From Salticus scenicus (lineage: Eukaryota > Arthropoda > Arachnida > Araneae > Salticidae): a DNA stretch of 64,000 nt. The translations under genes were made by a program, and so were the position numbers. The stretch is taken from contig OZ005653.1 of assembly GCA_963930645.1 (NCBI GenBank), positions 115,740,259 to 115,804,258 on the forward strand. Reading direction: 5' to 3'. Below, in pieces: positions 1-9,432 of the stretch (position 1 is its first letter; each line of letters begins with the position of its first letter). Below the pieces are notes generated by a model. The model was not told the DNA's origin. It searched no databases and was given only the letters and a program-made list of their open reading frames with translations.

Positions 1-959
1 CTTAAGTATGGGAGGTTATTGGTAATCATTAAAGTAAGAATCCATAGAACTAAATCGCGGGCTTATCAAACGTTGCGAATTTTTGAGGAAATGGGTCAGA
101 TAATTTTACTAGTTGAAACAAAGTATTTGTGAGAGTTGGAAGAGGTTGCTATGATAGTTACAGTGGGTACTGCAAAATTTAACTTTAGACAAAATTCTCG
201 TTTATGTTTCAATCTGAATGTAATTTTAAAGAAATTTATTATAGAAGATATTTAAAATGGCATTCCATTAATGACATATTTAAGCAGTAAATGTTTTCAA
301 GATGAAGCAGAACAGTTCAAGCCAGTTGAGTTTTATTTCCGGAGTTGAGTGGCAATCGCAAATTTTTCACAGCTTAACACTAGTTCAGTGTAAAAATCAC
401 CTACTCACTCACTCAAGGATTGCATTCCAGAGAATTTTAGCTCAGAGAATGGGAGTAGAGCTTTTTCTCGGAAAGCTGCTGTATCAATTATTGAGAGGTT
501 TTCTTCAAGCAAGTTACTTCAATCAAATAGGTATATTACTTCTGCAACTAAATTTCCCTTGTCGTCAATTACTTTAGCGTGCATATATGTTTCATTCATT
601 TCTTCGTAACATACGTTGCAACTAAATATTTAGTAGCTCGAGAAGTTTAGAATAACTTTTTTTTTAGTTTTATATTCATCGTTAGTTCTTCTGCATGATA
701 TGCAAATTTTCATTTTCAGCATGTCTAATCAAGAGATTCAAGTTTGCCCAACCTCACAAATTAAGTGTTGGATTACACAATGTGAAATGAAACAAAATGC
801 ATGAAACACGTGTTTCCCTAAATTAGCAGCGACTATTAAATCTTACCAAACCAGCTATGCATACCTCTCTATGTTGATGCAGTACCTAATTGAATTTCGG
901 AAGACTTATATAATAAGAATTGATATGTCTAAAAGCACATGAATCAAAAATCGTAATCT
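1..959. other. AT-rich spacer, no gene
   Basis: No ORF with recognisable protein features occurs here. A 91-codon ORF at 302-577 has low-complexity composition and no motif. Nothing supports a host exon. Confidence 0.5.
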
Positions 960-1207
960 TAGAATTGTTACGGTAATTGCATTGTTATGGTAAAATTATG
1001 TAATAGGGACGAAAGGCTTTGTAACTATACGTATCAAAGCAGTCAAATAAATAAAATAACACAGTACTAGCCAATATTTTGTAATACTCAACATGGAGAA
1101 AAATTATGTAAAAAAGTTCCATGTCATCGTTATAAATTTTAGTTTCCTTTGCTAGCAATTTCTAAAATCCCCTATTACAATTCTAGAGTGTTTGCTATAT
1201 TATGGTG
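960..1207. repeat. Dispersed repeat family A, copy 1, left part
   Basis: This stretch resembles 10590-10745 (shared CACAGTACTAGCCA core) and 25490-25600 (shared TTCTAGAGTGTTT). Copy 1 is split. It stops at 1207, resumes at 7548 after the 6.3 kb insertion, stops again at 7724 and resumes at 9420 after the Penelope-like insertion. The uninterrupted copy near 25.5-25.9 kb shows what the empty site looked like. The family is not identified. Confidence 0.55.
1196..1207. repeat. 12-bp direct repeat, left copy (putative target duplication)
   Basis: TATATTATGGTG is identical to 7548-7559 and abuts the left end of the 6.3 kb unit. Confidence 0.55.
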
Positions 1208-1290
1208 CAATTTTTATTAAAATCACACAGTCAACTGTGGAAGAAAATCATATTTATTGAAATTTTATTTTTCCGACTGAGTGAAAATAA

Positions 1291-1363
1291 TGGCTGGACC
1301 GGGAGTCGAACCCCGGATGTTTGACTTACAAGGTCACGGCTCTACCAATTGAGCTATCCAGGC
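1291..1363 (-). tRNA. tRNA-Thr(TGT)-like sequence, SINE-type, left arm
   Basis: On the minus strand this 73-nt stretch folds as a tRNA: acceptor GCCTGGA, D-stem GCTC/GAGC, anticodon loop CTTGTAA (anticodon TGT, so Thr) and a T-arm with GGTTCGA. Defects suggest a tRNA-derived repeat rather than a working gene. The acceptor has a C-C mismatch, the first anticodon-stem pair is G-A, and the T-stem has a G-G. The same sequence occurs inverted at 7439-7511 with shared flanks. Confidence 0.6.
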
Positions 1364-1364
1364 C

Positions 1365-1647
1365 GACACCCCGGTCAGCATTACTCACTCAGCCAACCTT
1401 TAGGCAGAAACATCTCTGGTCCATCATGTAGATAGCTCAACAGAAATAAGCCGCAGGAAATGGAAAACACCATTATGAAATAAATATGATTTTCTTCCAC
1501 AGTTGATTGTGTGATTTTAATAAAAATTGTATTTCTTAACGGTGTTTTCCATTTCCTGCGGCTTATTTCTGTTGAGCTATTTACTTGATAGACCAGAGAT
1601 GTTTCTGCCTAAAGGTTGGCTGAGTGAGTAATGCTGACCGGGGTGTC
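1365..1647. repeat. Palindromic (foldback) insert with 107-bp arms
   Basis: 1365-1471 is the near-perfect reverse complement of 1541-1647, with only a few mismatches around the GGTCCATCATGTAG stretch. The 69-bp loop holds another copy of the repeat tail seen at 1210-1258. Comparison with the intact right arm (7408-7440) shows that the palindrome interrupts the sequence ...GACAC/CACAGTGGATCGAA..., so it was inserted into the left tRNA arm. Confidence 0.7.
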
Positions 1648-1650
1648 GCA

Positions 1651-2519
1651 CAGTGGATCGAACAATGTTAAAATACGAACATAGGCCCAAAAATCAACTT
1701 CTAAATAACTGATATTTTGCAGTGAAATAATTTAAAAGGATGTCTAAAAAATACAAATATATGGTTATTTCTTCAATTACACGAAGTTTTGTTGTATATA
1801 AATAAGTTCAAAACGAAAACGTTCAGAAATAAGATTTTTCGATGAATTTCAGTGACTTTATTTGAATTGCCATCAAGTGGCATTTAAGATAACTATGAAA
1901 AAATACGAAATAAAAATAGTTTCAATAATGTCCTAATAAAAGTTTAAGGTACTTCTGCCAACATTTTATTGGTTTTTTATGCTGTGATTCAAGCATGAAA
2001 TGTGAATATGAAATTAACAACAAAATTAAATTTATAAGTTATGTAACTTTTTTGTCCAAAATTGTCCAAAATTTCAAACACATTTTACTACTCCCAAAAG
2101 TATACATTTTAATCTGTGAAAAGGATTTTCGCCACAAATCGCCACTTTTAGAGAAAAATAAATTTTTATTCTGTCTACCCCCAAATTATCAATCGAGAAA
2201 TTTATCTGAATAACTGTATTCATTAACGACAGAAAATATATTAAAATTTTTATAGTGAAAATATTATAGAATTTAGATGATTAAAACAAATTTAATAAAT
2301 CAGAAATTACTTCTTATTTTTTTTTTAAATATATAATAAAATAATTAATTTTACTTTAATGGTACTGAAAAGTATTGTTGGACCCAAAAAAGGGGGGAAA
2401 TGTAAATGGTTGCCGTGATATGTCATAAAATGTTAAAATTAAGTAAATGTTTAACGTTAAATAGTTAAATGCTAAAATTAAATAATGTAATTACATATTA
2501 CGATTTAAAGTAAAAGTTC
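1651..2519. other. AT-rich spacer
   Basis: The first bases (to about 1690) continue the conserved flank of the left tRNA arm (CGAACATAGG). Beyond that only short AT-rich ORFs occur, without motifs. Confidence 0.45.
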
Positions 2520-2845
2520 CTGTGTTTCTGGAAAATGTTCCTTCATTTGCACATTTCTTTTTTTCGTTCTCATGCTTGAAATCAGGGGGTAAGATGTTAA
2601 TAATAAGTGATGTAGCAAATCTTCGTTACACGCTCTTCGATTTTTCTCGTGTGATATTCTCTGTATTTACGAAACTCTTTATTTCGGGCTTCGCTAGCTT
2701 CTTCTGACAATTGTCCAATTGGAATAGAAAAATTTTCTATTATGTCTTTTCCATGAATCAATAGTTTGTGAACTGAAGCTGGCATATAGTACCACACATA
2801 TTTTGAGACACATTGTTTCGCTGTTTCCAGTGCAAATTTTTCCAA
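2520..2845 (-). pseudogene. Fragment of an uncharacterised repeat-associated arthropod protein
   Basis: The minus strand from 2845 encodes an 82-codon ORF with the motifs MPASVHKLLIHG, IPIGQLSEEASEARNKEFR and YREYHTRK. After a frame change near 2640 a second frame continues with DLLHHLLLTSYPLISSMR and runs to about 2520. From memory, this C-terminal block recurs in many multicopy, domain-less arthropod and cnidarian proteins linked to mobile DNA. The family name and function are unknown to me. The N-terminal part is absent and the frame is broken, so this is a dead fragment. The two-frame conservation supports homology. Assignment to a transposon is inference. Confidence 0.5.
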
Positions 2846-3389
2846 ATTTGTCTCCTAAATTTGCATTCCAAAATTGTCCTCCTAAAAATAACAGAACCTA
2901 GAAACAACGTTTTTTAAAATTTCTTTGATAAGAAATAACTTTATTTGCTTATTTGTTAAAAAAAAATTTCAGATAGCAAAATAAAACAAATAAAAAATCC
3001 AGTTCAATCAAAAAAATTCATTAATTATTGATCGCCTGCCTTCCATAAATCTTTAGTAAAATAAAGACAAAAGTGATTTTTTTCATAGAGTTTGTCAGTA
3101 AATGCCTGCATGAGTTTTCTATTGAAAAACTACATAAAAAAAAAAGAAAAGAAAAAAGAAGCAGTAATCTAATGATATATTTATCATTGTGTGCTAAATT
3201 AATTGTGTTACAAATACAGATTTTCTTCCCGAAATTTGTATTTATTTTCTTTTATTCTCTTCTTTTATACAACATTTGTTTCTTTACCAGGTATGTTTCT
3301 AAATACCTATTTGCAGCAGAAAAGTATGATACCGCTTAACCCCTTTTTTAAACCATTTTTTCCTCAAATGGCACATTAAACTATTTTTA
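2846..3389. other. AT-rich spacer
   Basis: Contains A-runs and a low-complexity 88-codon ORF (3073-3339) rich in Phe, Ile and Lys with no recognisable motif. I see no gene or structured repeat. Confidence 0.45.
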
Positions 3390-5640
3390 ACCGACTTCAA
3401 AAAAAGAAGGAAGGTTCTCAATTCAAACCGTATGTTTTTTTTATGTTTGTTAGCTCATAACTTCTGAACGGATGCTCCGATTTTGATACTTTTTGTTTTG
3501 TTGAAAAGGTCTTGGTCTGCAATAGGTCCCATTGTAAATTCTTTACGATCTAAAGAAAATACAGGGTGCCCAAAAAAATCAGTCCCAACTCTCTTAACTG
3601 CTAAACGGCTGCAGCTATAGTGATAAAAATGGTATGTAAGTATGGTAAAGTGGCCCTGCAGTACAAGGTTATAACCGCTTGCTGCGCCACCTGGTGGAAA
3701 ATAGTGGAGTTAGTGTTCCTATCTCGAAAACGGCTCTAGAGAAAAAAGGTGAATTAGAAAGTTGAAGATTATCATCGATTTAGTACAAAAAGATAATTTA
3801 GACATTCATGCTAGCGTTTCTATCTCGGAAACGGTTCAAGACAGGGGGAAAAAGTGAATTATAAAATTGCAGAGCATCATCGATTTAGTACGAAAAGATA
3901 GTTTTGACATTGATGCTAAAAGTACAAGGCTAAAAACGTGCCTTTTTTTGTTCGCAATTTCTTACACTATACACACTTGAGCTACATTGCTCACGTTGTA
4001 GCGTAGCTGGTGAGACAGACGCTATGTAGTTCAAAATACGGTTACTTGATACTTTTGCTTTGTTGTAGAGATCTTGGTCTGAAGTAGGTCCCATTATAAC
4101 AGCTTTACAGTCTAAAGAAAATAAAGCGTCATCTGGTGAAAAACAGCAGCCTTAACGCTCCTATCTCAAAAACGGTTCAAGATGGGAGAAAAGTTAATTA
4201 CGAAGTTGTAGAGTATCATCGATTTACTACGAATAGACAGTTTTTAGACATTATTGCTAAAAATAGAACGCTTAAACCGTTGTGATGTTTCGAACAAACA
4301 GAGTAGACTGAAAGTCTATGATTTTGACATTATTTAACAAAAGGATAGTAAACGCCTTGACATGTGTTACAATGCCCGCAGAAATGTTCTGCATGGGACG
4401 AATTTCACCATCCTGGCGCCTGCAGTTAGCAAAAGAGAGATCAACGGATCACCGCCTTCTTAAAGACTATTGAAGATTTAAAGGACAATTTTCACCCCCC
4501 TCCAAAAACCAAGTCTTCCTGAGAAGAGAGAGAAGACAGAGAGGAATTAAGTTGGGTGTACGAGCTGAGGCTCGAAGCTATTTTTCTTCGATATCAAAAA
4601 CTTTGCCTTGTAAAGGCAGACTAGTTTAGAACTCTCACAATTTTTATGGACTCCATCACCTTTTTCACTGTTGAACCCATATTTACTCAAAATTACGATT
4701 AATTGTATTTGAAAATAAATAATTGTATTTTAAGGCTGTAATATTCTCCATTTTACGCTATCGCATCTCACGAATACGTTACAACGTGCAGTTGTTTGTT
4801 CGCAATTTCCTACACTGTGCACACTTGAACTACGTTGCACGCTTTACAGCGTAGCGGATGACACGTATACTCTGTGGTTCAAAGTACTGTTACTGTAAGC
4901 GGTCACATCGATTAGCGCAAAGTCGTTTTCAACCAACTTCAGAAAGGAGGGTGTTTTTAATTCTTGCTATGTGTTGTTGTTGGTGTTTGCAAGCTTATAA
5001 CTTCGTAAGAAATGCTCTAATTAACAAGACTTCAAAAGGGAGGAGGTTCTCAATTCAAAGCGTATGTTTTTTTGTTTTTGTTTGTTAGTTCATAACTTCT
5101 GAACGGATGATCCAATTTTGATACTTTTTGTTTTATTGTAAAGGTCTTGGTCTGAAATAGGTGTCATTGTAAGATCTTTACGATCAAAAGAAAATACAGG
5201 GTGCCCAAAAAAGTCAGTCCCGACTCTTTTAACTGCTGAACAGCTGCAGCTATAGTCATAAAAGTGGTATGTAGGTACAGTAAAGTTGACATGTGCTACG
5301 CGATTCAACCGCCTAAAGCGCCACCTGGTGGAAAAGAGTGGAGTTAGCAATCCTATCTCGGAAACGTTTCAAGACAGGGGAAAAAAGTGAATTATAAAAT
5401 TGCAGAGCATCATCGATGTAGTACGCAAAGATAGTTTAGACATTAATGCTAAAAACAGAACGCTTAAAACGTGCATTTGTTTGTTCACAATTTTCTTTTT
5501 TGTGCACACTTGAAAAACCCTGCATATGTTGTAGCGTAGCGGGTGACATTTATGGTATATAAAATTCAAAGTATGGTTATTGTAAGCGGTCACATCGATT
5601 AACGCGTAGGCTTTTTAAACCGACACGTATTCACTGTAAA
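3390..5640. repeat. Three diverged tandem units of a repeat of about 600-700 bp
   Basis: Units start near 3395, about 4045 and about 5025. Shared blocks in order are AACCGACTTCAAAA with GGTTCTCAATTC, TCATAACTTCTGAACGGATG, GATACTTTTTG, TCTTGGTCTG, CAGGGTGCCCAAAAAA, CTGCAGCTATAG, GCGCCACCTGGTGG, GAGCATCATCGAT, and a tail AGCGGTCACATCGATTA. The middle unit lacks its head and is interrupted by the candidate LTR at 4283-4792. No coding capacity is visible. The 'accgacttcaaaa...ttctcaattc' motif is familiar from arthropod repeat tails, but I cannot name the family. Confidence 0.6.
4283..4792. mobile_element. Probable solo LTR
   Basis: About 510 bp interrupt the middle tandem unit. The segment starts with TGTGATG and ends with CGTTACA, the TG...CA form of LTRs, and has AATAAA-type signals near 4715. 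Comparison with the third unit (GCTTAAAACGTGCATTTG) shows target sequence on each side with a short imperfect duplication (ACCGT/ACGTG). It does not match the other LTRs in this window. Confidence 0.4.
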
Positions 5641-5951
5641 GTTTAATATATATGCCTAACAGAATTTTCGGTTACGAATACAGCGTATCCTTTCTTTACA
5701 TTTCTAAAGACTTTTTAATTTAACGTATGTTCGTTCAATAGATAGTTTTTTGGTCATATCCGATAAAGGCAAGAAAAGTGACACAACTTAAAAATGCAGC
5801 ATTTGAGAAAAATCAACTTAAAAATAACTTGACTAGAATAAAACTGGCACAATTGTCTCTCGAGTGGATAACTTTCTAGATGGAGATGTAACTTTTTTGT
5901 CCACATTGGGTGCATTTCATGTATTTTTCAGTGACATAAACCATTTTTTGA
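5641..5951. other. Short spacer
   Basis: No gene. AT-rich sequence lies between the tandem units and the inverted-repeat element. Confidence 0.4.
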
Positions 5952-6982
5952 GTAATGTCACTTTTCTTGGCAGTTGTGATTTGTGAATCTTCCGTCGAAC
6001 GTCTTCTGATGCTCTGCTATATAAATAAGTTTTCACTGAAAAGAGAAAAATAAAATCTTTTTGTAAAAAAAATAGAACCGACTCCAAAAAGGAACTACTA
6101 TTCAAACAACTAAAAATGAAAGAAAATTGGCAGAAAATGGAACTGTAGATTGCGCCTAAAAGTATAAAATAATTTCCTTCGCCAAACAACCTATAACACT
6201 ACAATTAATCATAACTTTTGAAGTCGGCGCAAAATTAAATAAAAATTGATATCTTTATTCAATACAAAAATCAAATCCTATTAAAAATAGACGTTTCCCA
6301 TTGTTACCTGCAAAACGCAGCCGAAAACTACTTTGATTCAAGAAAACAAATAAGATTTCGTAAGCAGCAAAAGTTGGTGAAGATGCTGGTATCTGACGTT
6401 CTTGGTGAACGAAAAACCGCAAAATTATCTGGCAAAAATATTTAATTTCTTTGGGATATCATGATTATTTAAATAAGGTATATCAAGAGAGTAATCAAGA
6501 ATATGAAACAACATATCGTACAATATATATTATGAAAATATACATCTTGCGTGTATATTTTTGCCTTACGTTTTTATCGCCAAATTCAAAAGCCATCAAG
6601 GATGATCTAACTTCGTAGAAACATAAATACCGCAAAGTGAAGAATGTTCACTGTTTTATGTAGATGCTACTAATAGACCAATTGTATACAGTGATAAAAT
6701 AATAACGGAAACATGAAAATGGATCATTCGAGAGAACAGCATTTGTTGCTACCGATCTAAAGACATACCTTTAAAAACTAATTAAATTTTATTTAATTTT
6801 GCGCCGACTTCAAAAGTTATGATTAATTGTAGTGTTATAGGTTGTTTGGCGAAGGAAATTATTTTATACTTTTAGGCGCAATCTACAGTTCCATTTTCTG
6901 CCAATTTTCTTTCATTTTTAGTTGTTTGAATAGTAGTTCCTTTTTGGAGTCGGTTCTATTTTTTTTACAAAAAGATTTTATC
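5952..6982. mobile_element. Inverted-repeat element family B, copy 1
   Basis: 6055-6240 is the near-perfect reverse complement of 6799-6982 (about 185 bp). The core holds no intact ORF. A second copy with the same arms, core and left shoulder is at 39921-40985. Both share the shoulder beginning TCACTTTTCTTGG. Arm landmarks are GCGCCGACTTCAAAAG at the inner edge and ACAAAAAGATTTTAT at the outer edge. It looks like a non-autonomous DNA transposon or foldback element. No obvious target duplication was seen, so the superfamily is unknown. Confidence 0.65.
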
Positions 6983-7407
6983 ACGAATAAAATTTGATGT
7001 AAAGTAAAAAATTCATTTAGCCTATTAGAAATAATTAATTTAACTTTTGGCATCTTATTTTCATAGTCAATCGCATACTTCTCACAACCCATCGTATTAG
7101 CATAAGCAGGATTGTCACAAACAACATACTTTTTAATTTTTTTCCCACTAGAATTATCAAAATAATTTTCAAACTGATGTTTTTCCAGAAAAATTATACA
7201 CAGGAATCCTTATTTTAAAAAATTGGTGCCAGGTAAATAAAACAATAACGAATTTGGTGGGGAAAATATTCCCTCGGCCTTATAAAGGGTTAAAAAAAAA
7301 AACATGGAATCGCTTTAACTAACATACATATATACATATTTAAATCGAAATGTGACAAAAAACATCATACATAGATAATAATAATACCATAACGTTCCTA
7401 TGTTCGC
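6983..7407. other. Spacer
   Basis: AT-rich. The minus-strand 69-codon ORF at 6883-7092 overlaps the inverted-repeat arm and looks like chance. Confidence 0.4.
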
Positions 7408-7438
7408 CTCTGCCTATACTTCGATCCACTGTGTGTCG

Positions 7439-7511
7439 GCCTGGATAGCTCAATAGGTAGAGCCTTGACCTTGTAAGTCAAAGATCCGGGGTTCGACTCC
7501 CGGTCCAGGCA
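7439..7511 (+). tRNA. tRNA-Thr(TGT)-like sequence, right arm
   Basis: 73 nt with a perfect 7-bp acceptor (GCCTGGA/TCCAGGC), intact D-stem, 5-bp anticodon stem TTGAC/GTCAA, loop CTTGTAA (anticodon TGT, Thr), A-box and B-box (GGTTCGACTCC). One T-stem G-G mismatch and the repeat tail shared with 1258-1290 point to a SINE-type or element-borne tRNA. A functional tRNA gene cannot be excluded from sequence alone. Confidence 0.65.
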
Positions 7512-7547
7512 TTATTTTCACTCAGTCGGAAAAATAAAATTTCAATA

Positions 7548-7559
7548 TATATTATGGTG
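7548..7559. repeat. 12-bp direct repeat, right copy (putative target duplication)
   Basis: Identical to 1196-1207. It abuts the right end of the 6.3 kb unit and continues into repeat family A. Confidence 0.55.
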
Positions 7560-7711
7560 GTCAATCTCATTTATAAAATCTCTTTTTTAAATGCGAACAT
7601 AAGAGGCGAGTTTTAGTAAATATAATTTTGTTTTCTAGTGCAATTCTAGTAAATCAACGAGAATTTCTCGCAATACAAGGGATTCAAGATATTCATAATA
7701 TTGTTTCACAA

Positions 7712-7724
7712 TTTAGAATAATGT
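7712..7724. repeat. Target-site duplication of the Penelope-like insertion, left
   Basis: TTTAGAATAATGT, identical to 9420-9432. Confidence 0.7.
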
Positions 7725-7785
7725 GAAAACAGTAATAAAACATACTTTTGACATATCACACAATTTAAAATATCTTTATTCCGAC

Positions 7786-7819
7786 GTTTCGGTTAATATT
7801 CAATTTTAACCATCTTCAG
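7786..7819 (-). ncRNA. Hammerhead-ribozyme-like motif, inverted copy
   Basis: Minus-strand copy of the 9286-9320 motif: CTGAAGA, stem GGTTAA/TTAACC, GAAAC. Same caveats apply. A third copy near 8796 is cut before GAAAC. Confidence 0.35.
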
Positions 7820-8303
7820 GGAAATGATGTTCATAAACCATAAACATAAATCAGTTTAAGCCATTCTTGGATACTACAAATACAATTCACAAAGAAAATA
7901 CATAAATTATACATAAATTATATAAAAAACACTCTATATACATTTTAAAATGAGTTAAAAACACTTAAATAAATCACAATCATGTACATTACAAGGGAAA
8001 ATAAAACTCTTTAATAAAATGGAGTCAAAGTATCACACTGCAGGGTTGCCAGAACAAACAATAGCAGGGTTACCTTAAATTATTTTAAGTTCAAGAAACG
8101 AAGCCAAATTGAGGGGGTTAATGCATAATGTATCATTACAAATTTCGGATTTCCTTTTTATAATTTCAAAAGATTCATAAAGTAAAGCTTGGTTTCTATT
8201 GTTAGTACTATAAATTATTCGGGCATTTTCAAAATCAGGCTCGATGGGATTAGTTTTATACGTACGTGAAAAGAAGTGCAGGATCTGTTATATTTTAAAT
8301 CTG

Positions 8304-8603
8304 CTATATGTTCCTCATTCTATCACTAAAAGGTCTATTGGCCATTCCTATATAATGGTTAGTTTTATTATCAATTTTATATGGGATTTCATAAACACCT
8401 GCTTTTATTTTGGAAGGAGGGGGATCTAATTTTTTAGAAAGTAATGAATTTAATTTTAGGGGAGCTTTAGCAACAAGATGAACATTATTATTAATTAATT
8501 TAGAAAATCCTTCATGTAGACCAGGCCAATATTGTATTTTCTTAAATTTATTATTAGAGGATTTATTACAATAAGAAGATGAAGAAGGGGAAGAAGGGGA
8601 CAT
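8304..8603 (-). pseudogene. Penelope-like element C-terminal GIY-YIG endonuclease fragment
   Basis: 99 codons. The C-terminal third reads AGVYEIPYKI...HYIGMANRPFSDR, the hallmark of the GIY-YIG nuclease domain (GVY-I-C...YIG-T-R-F-R). In Penelope-like elements this domain follows the reverse transcriptase and nicks target DNA. The ORF is truncated at its N-terminus (the reverse transcriptase is missing) and stops early. Downstream on the minus strand, another frame continues with the conserved C-terminal part seen in the partner copy at 8831-8990 (NPIEPDFENARIIYSTNN). It is inactive as it stands. Confidence 0.7.
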
Positions 8604-8830
8604 AATTTGGTAAATTAATTTATATATGGTTTTGATTTTATACCCTTAATTCAAAGCCAAATCTTAAATAAAATCGGTCATTACTTAATATATTATTTAT
8701 GTAATCGCGTATTAATTTCTTTGTGAATTGTATTTGTAGTGTCCAAGAATGGCTTAAATTGATTTATGTTTATGGTTTATGAACATCATTTCCCTGAAGA
8801 TGGTTAAAATGCACTCCTTTTTCAATTACG

Positions 8831-8990
8831 TATAAAACTAATCCCATCGAACCTGATTTTGAAAATGCCCGAATAATTTATAGTACTAACAATAGAAACC
8901 AAGCTCTACTTTACGAATCTTTTGAAATTATAAAAAAGAAATCCGAAATTTGTAATGATACATTATCCATTATCCCCCCCCCCCTCCTCA
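8831..8990 (+). pseudogene. Penelope-like element C-terminal coding scrap
   Basis: The plus-strand frame starting at 8831 encodes NPIEPDFENARIIYSTNN then QALLYESFEIIKKKSEIC, the tail that follows the GIY-YIG domain. The same peptide is encoded on the minus strand at about 8130-8270 in the left copy. It ends in a C-run (8974-8989) that breaks the frame. Confidence 0.55.
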
Positions 8991-9285
8991 CTCAATTTTG
9001 CTTCGTTTCTTAAACTTAAAATAATTTAAGGTAACCCTGCTATTGTTTGTTCTGGCAACCCTGCAGTGTGATACTTTGACTCCATTTTATTAAATAGTTT
9101 TATTTTTCCTTGTAATGTACACGATTGTGATTTATTTAGGTGTTTTTAACTCCTTTTAAAATGTATATAGAGTGTTTTTTTATATAATTTATGTAATCAC
9201 GTATTAATTTCTTTGTGAATTGTATTTGTAGTGTCCAAGAATGGCTTAAATTGATTTATGTTTATGGTTTATGAACATCATTTCC

Positions 9286-9320
9286 CTGAAGATGGTTAAA
9301 ATTGGATATTAACCGAAACG
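9286..9320 (+). ncRNA. Hammerhead-ribozyme-like motif in Penelope-like terminal repeat
   Basis: CTGAAGA (fits CUGANGA), then T, a 6-bp stem GGTTAA/TTAACC with a 9-nt loop, then GAAAC, which together form the conserved half-core of a hammerhead. Hammerhead ribozymes are established in Penelope-like terminal repeats. Here one unpaired base precedes stem II, and I could not define stem I or stem III with certainty, so activity is unproven. Confidence 0.35.
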
Positions 9321-9419
9321 TCGAAATAAAGATATTTTAAATTATGTGATATGCTGAAAGTATGTTTTATTAGTGTTTTTATAATTATTAACAGCATATA
9401 TAAGTGGAATATATTTCTT

Positions 9420-9432
9420 TTTAGAATAATGT
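9420..9432. repeat. Target-site duplication of the Penelope-like insertion, right
   Basis: Identical to 7712-7724. Repeat family A resumes here. Confidence 0.7.

Larger units (their letters stand above)
1208..7547. mobile_element. Candidate 6.3 kb composite element with inverted tRNA-Thr-like arms
   Basis: The two ends carry the same sequence in inverted orientation: a tail reading TTGAAATTTTATTTTTCC outward-in, CGACTGAGTGAAAATAATG, then a tRNA-Thr-like sequence and a conserved flank with CACAGTGGATCGAA. The left end has about 48 extra bases outside the shared part. A 12-bp direct repeat, TATATTATGGTG, lies exactly outside (1196-1207 and 7548-7559), and the surrounding repeat is contiguous in a related copy near 25.58 kb. 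This is what a single insertion with target duplication would leave. Two SINEs inserted in opposite directions, with later rearrangement, is the alternative. No transposase is visible inside. Confidence 0.5.
7548..7724. repeat. Dispersed repeat family A, copy 1, middle part
   Basis: Aligns with about 25580-25755: AATGCGAACA, ACGAGAATTTCT, ATTCATAATATTGTTTCA. It continues at 9420 after the Penelope-like insertion. Confidence 0.55.
7725..9419. mobile_element. Penelope-like retroelement insertion, head-to-head truncated copies
   Basis: The element is flanked by a 13-bp direct repeat, TTTAGAATAATGT (7712-7724 and 9420-9432). The left copy lies on the minus strand (3' end at 7725, truncated near 8640) and encodes a GIY-YIG endonuclease end. 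The right copy lies on the plus strand (8694-9419), with a partial terminal repeat at 8694-8812, a coding scrap, and a second terminal repeat at 9186-9400. Terminal copies carry a GAAACGTCG motif with CTGAAGA and a 6-bp stem, typical of Penelope-like elements. The reverse transcriptase is absent, so the copy cannot move by itself. Partial inverted and tandem arrangements of this kind are known for this class. Confidence 0.75.

Noticed and set aside
302..577. 91-codon ORF
   Set aside because: No motif, compositional bias as expected by chance, no splice or start context support.
1291..7511. Two functional tRNA-Thr genes
   Set aside because: Stem mismatches, shared non-tRNA flanks and inverted placement at insertion ends favour tRNA-derived repeats, although the right copy is close to intact.
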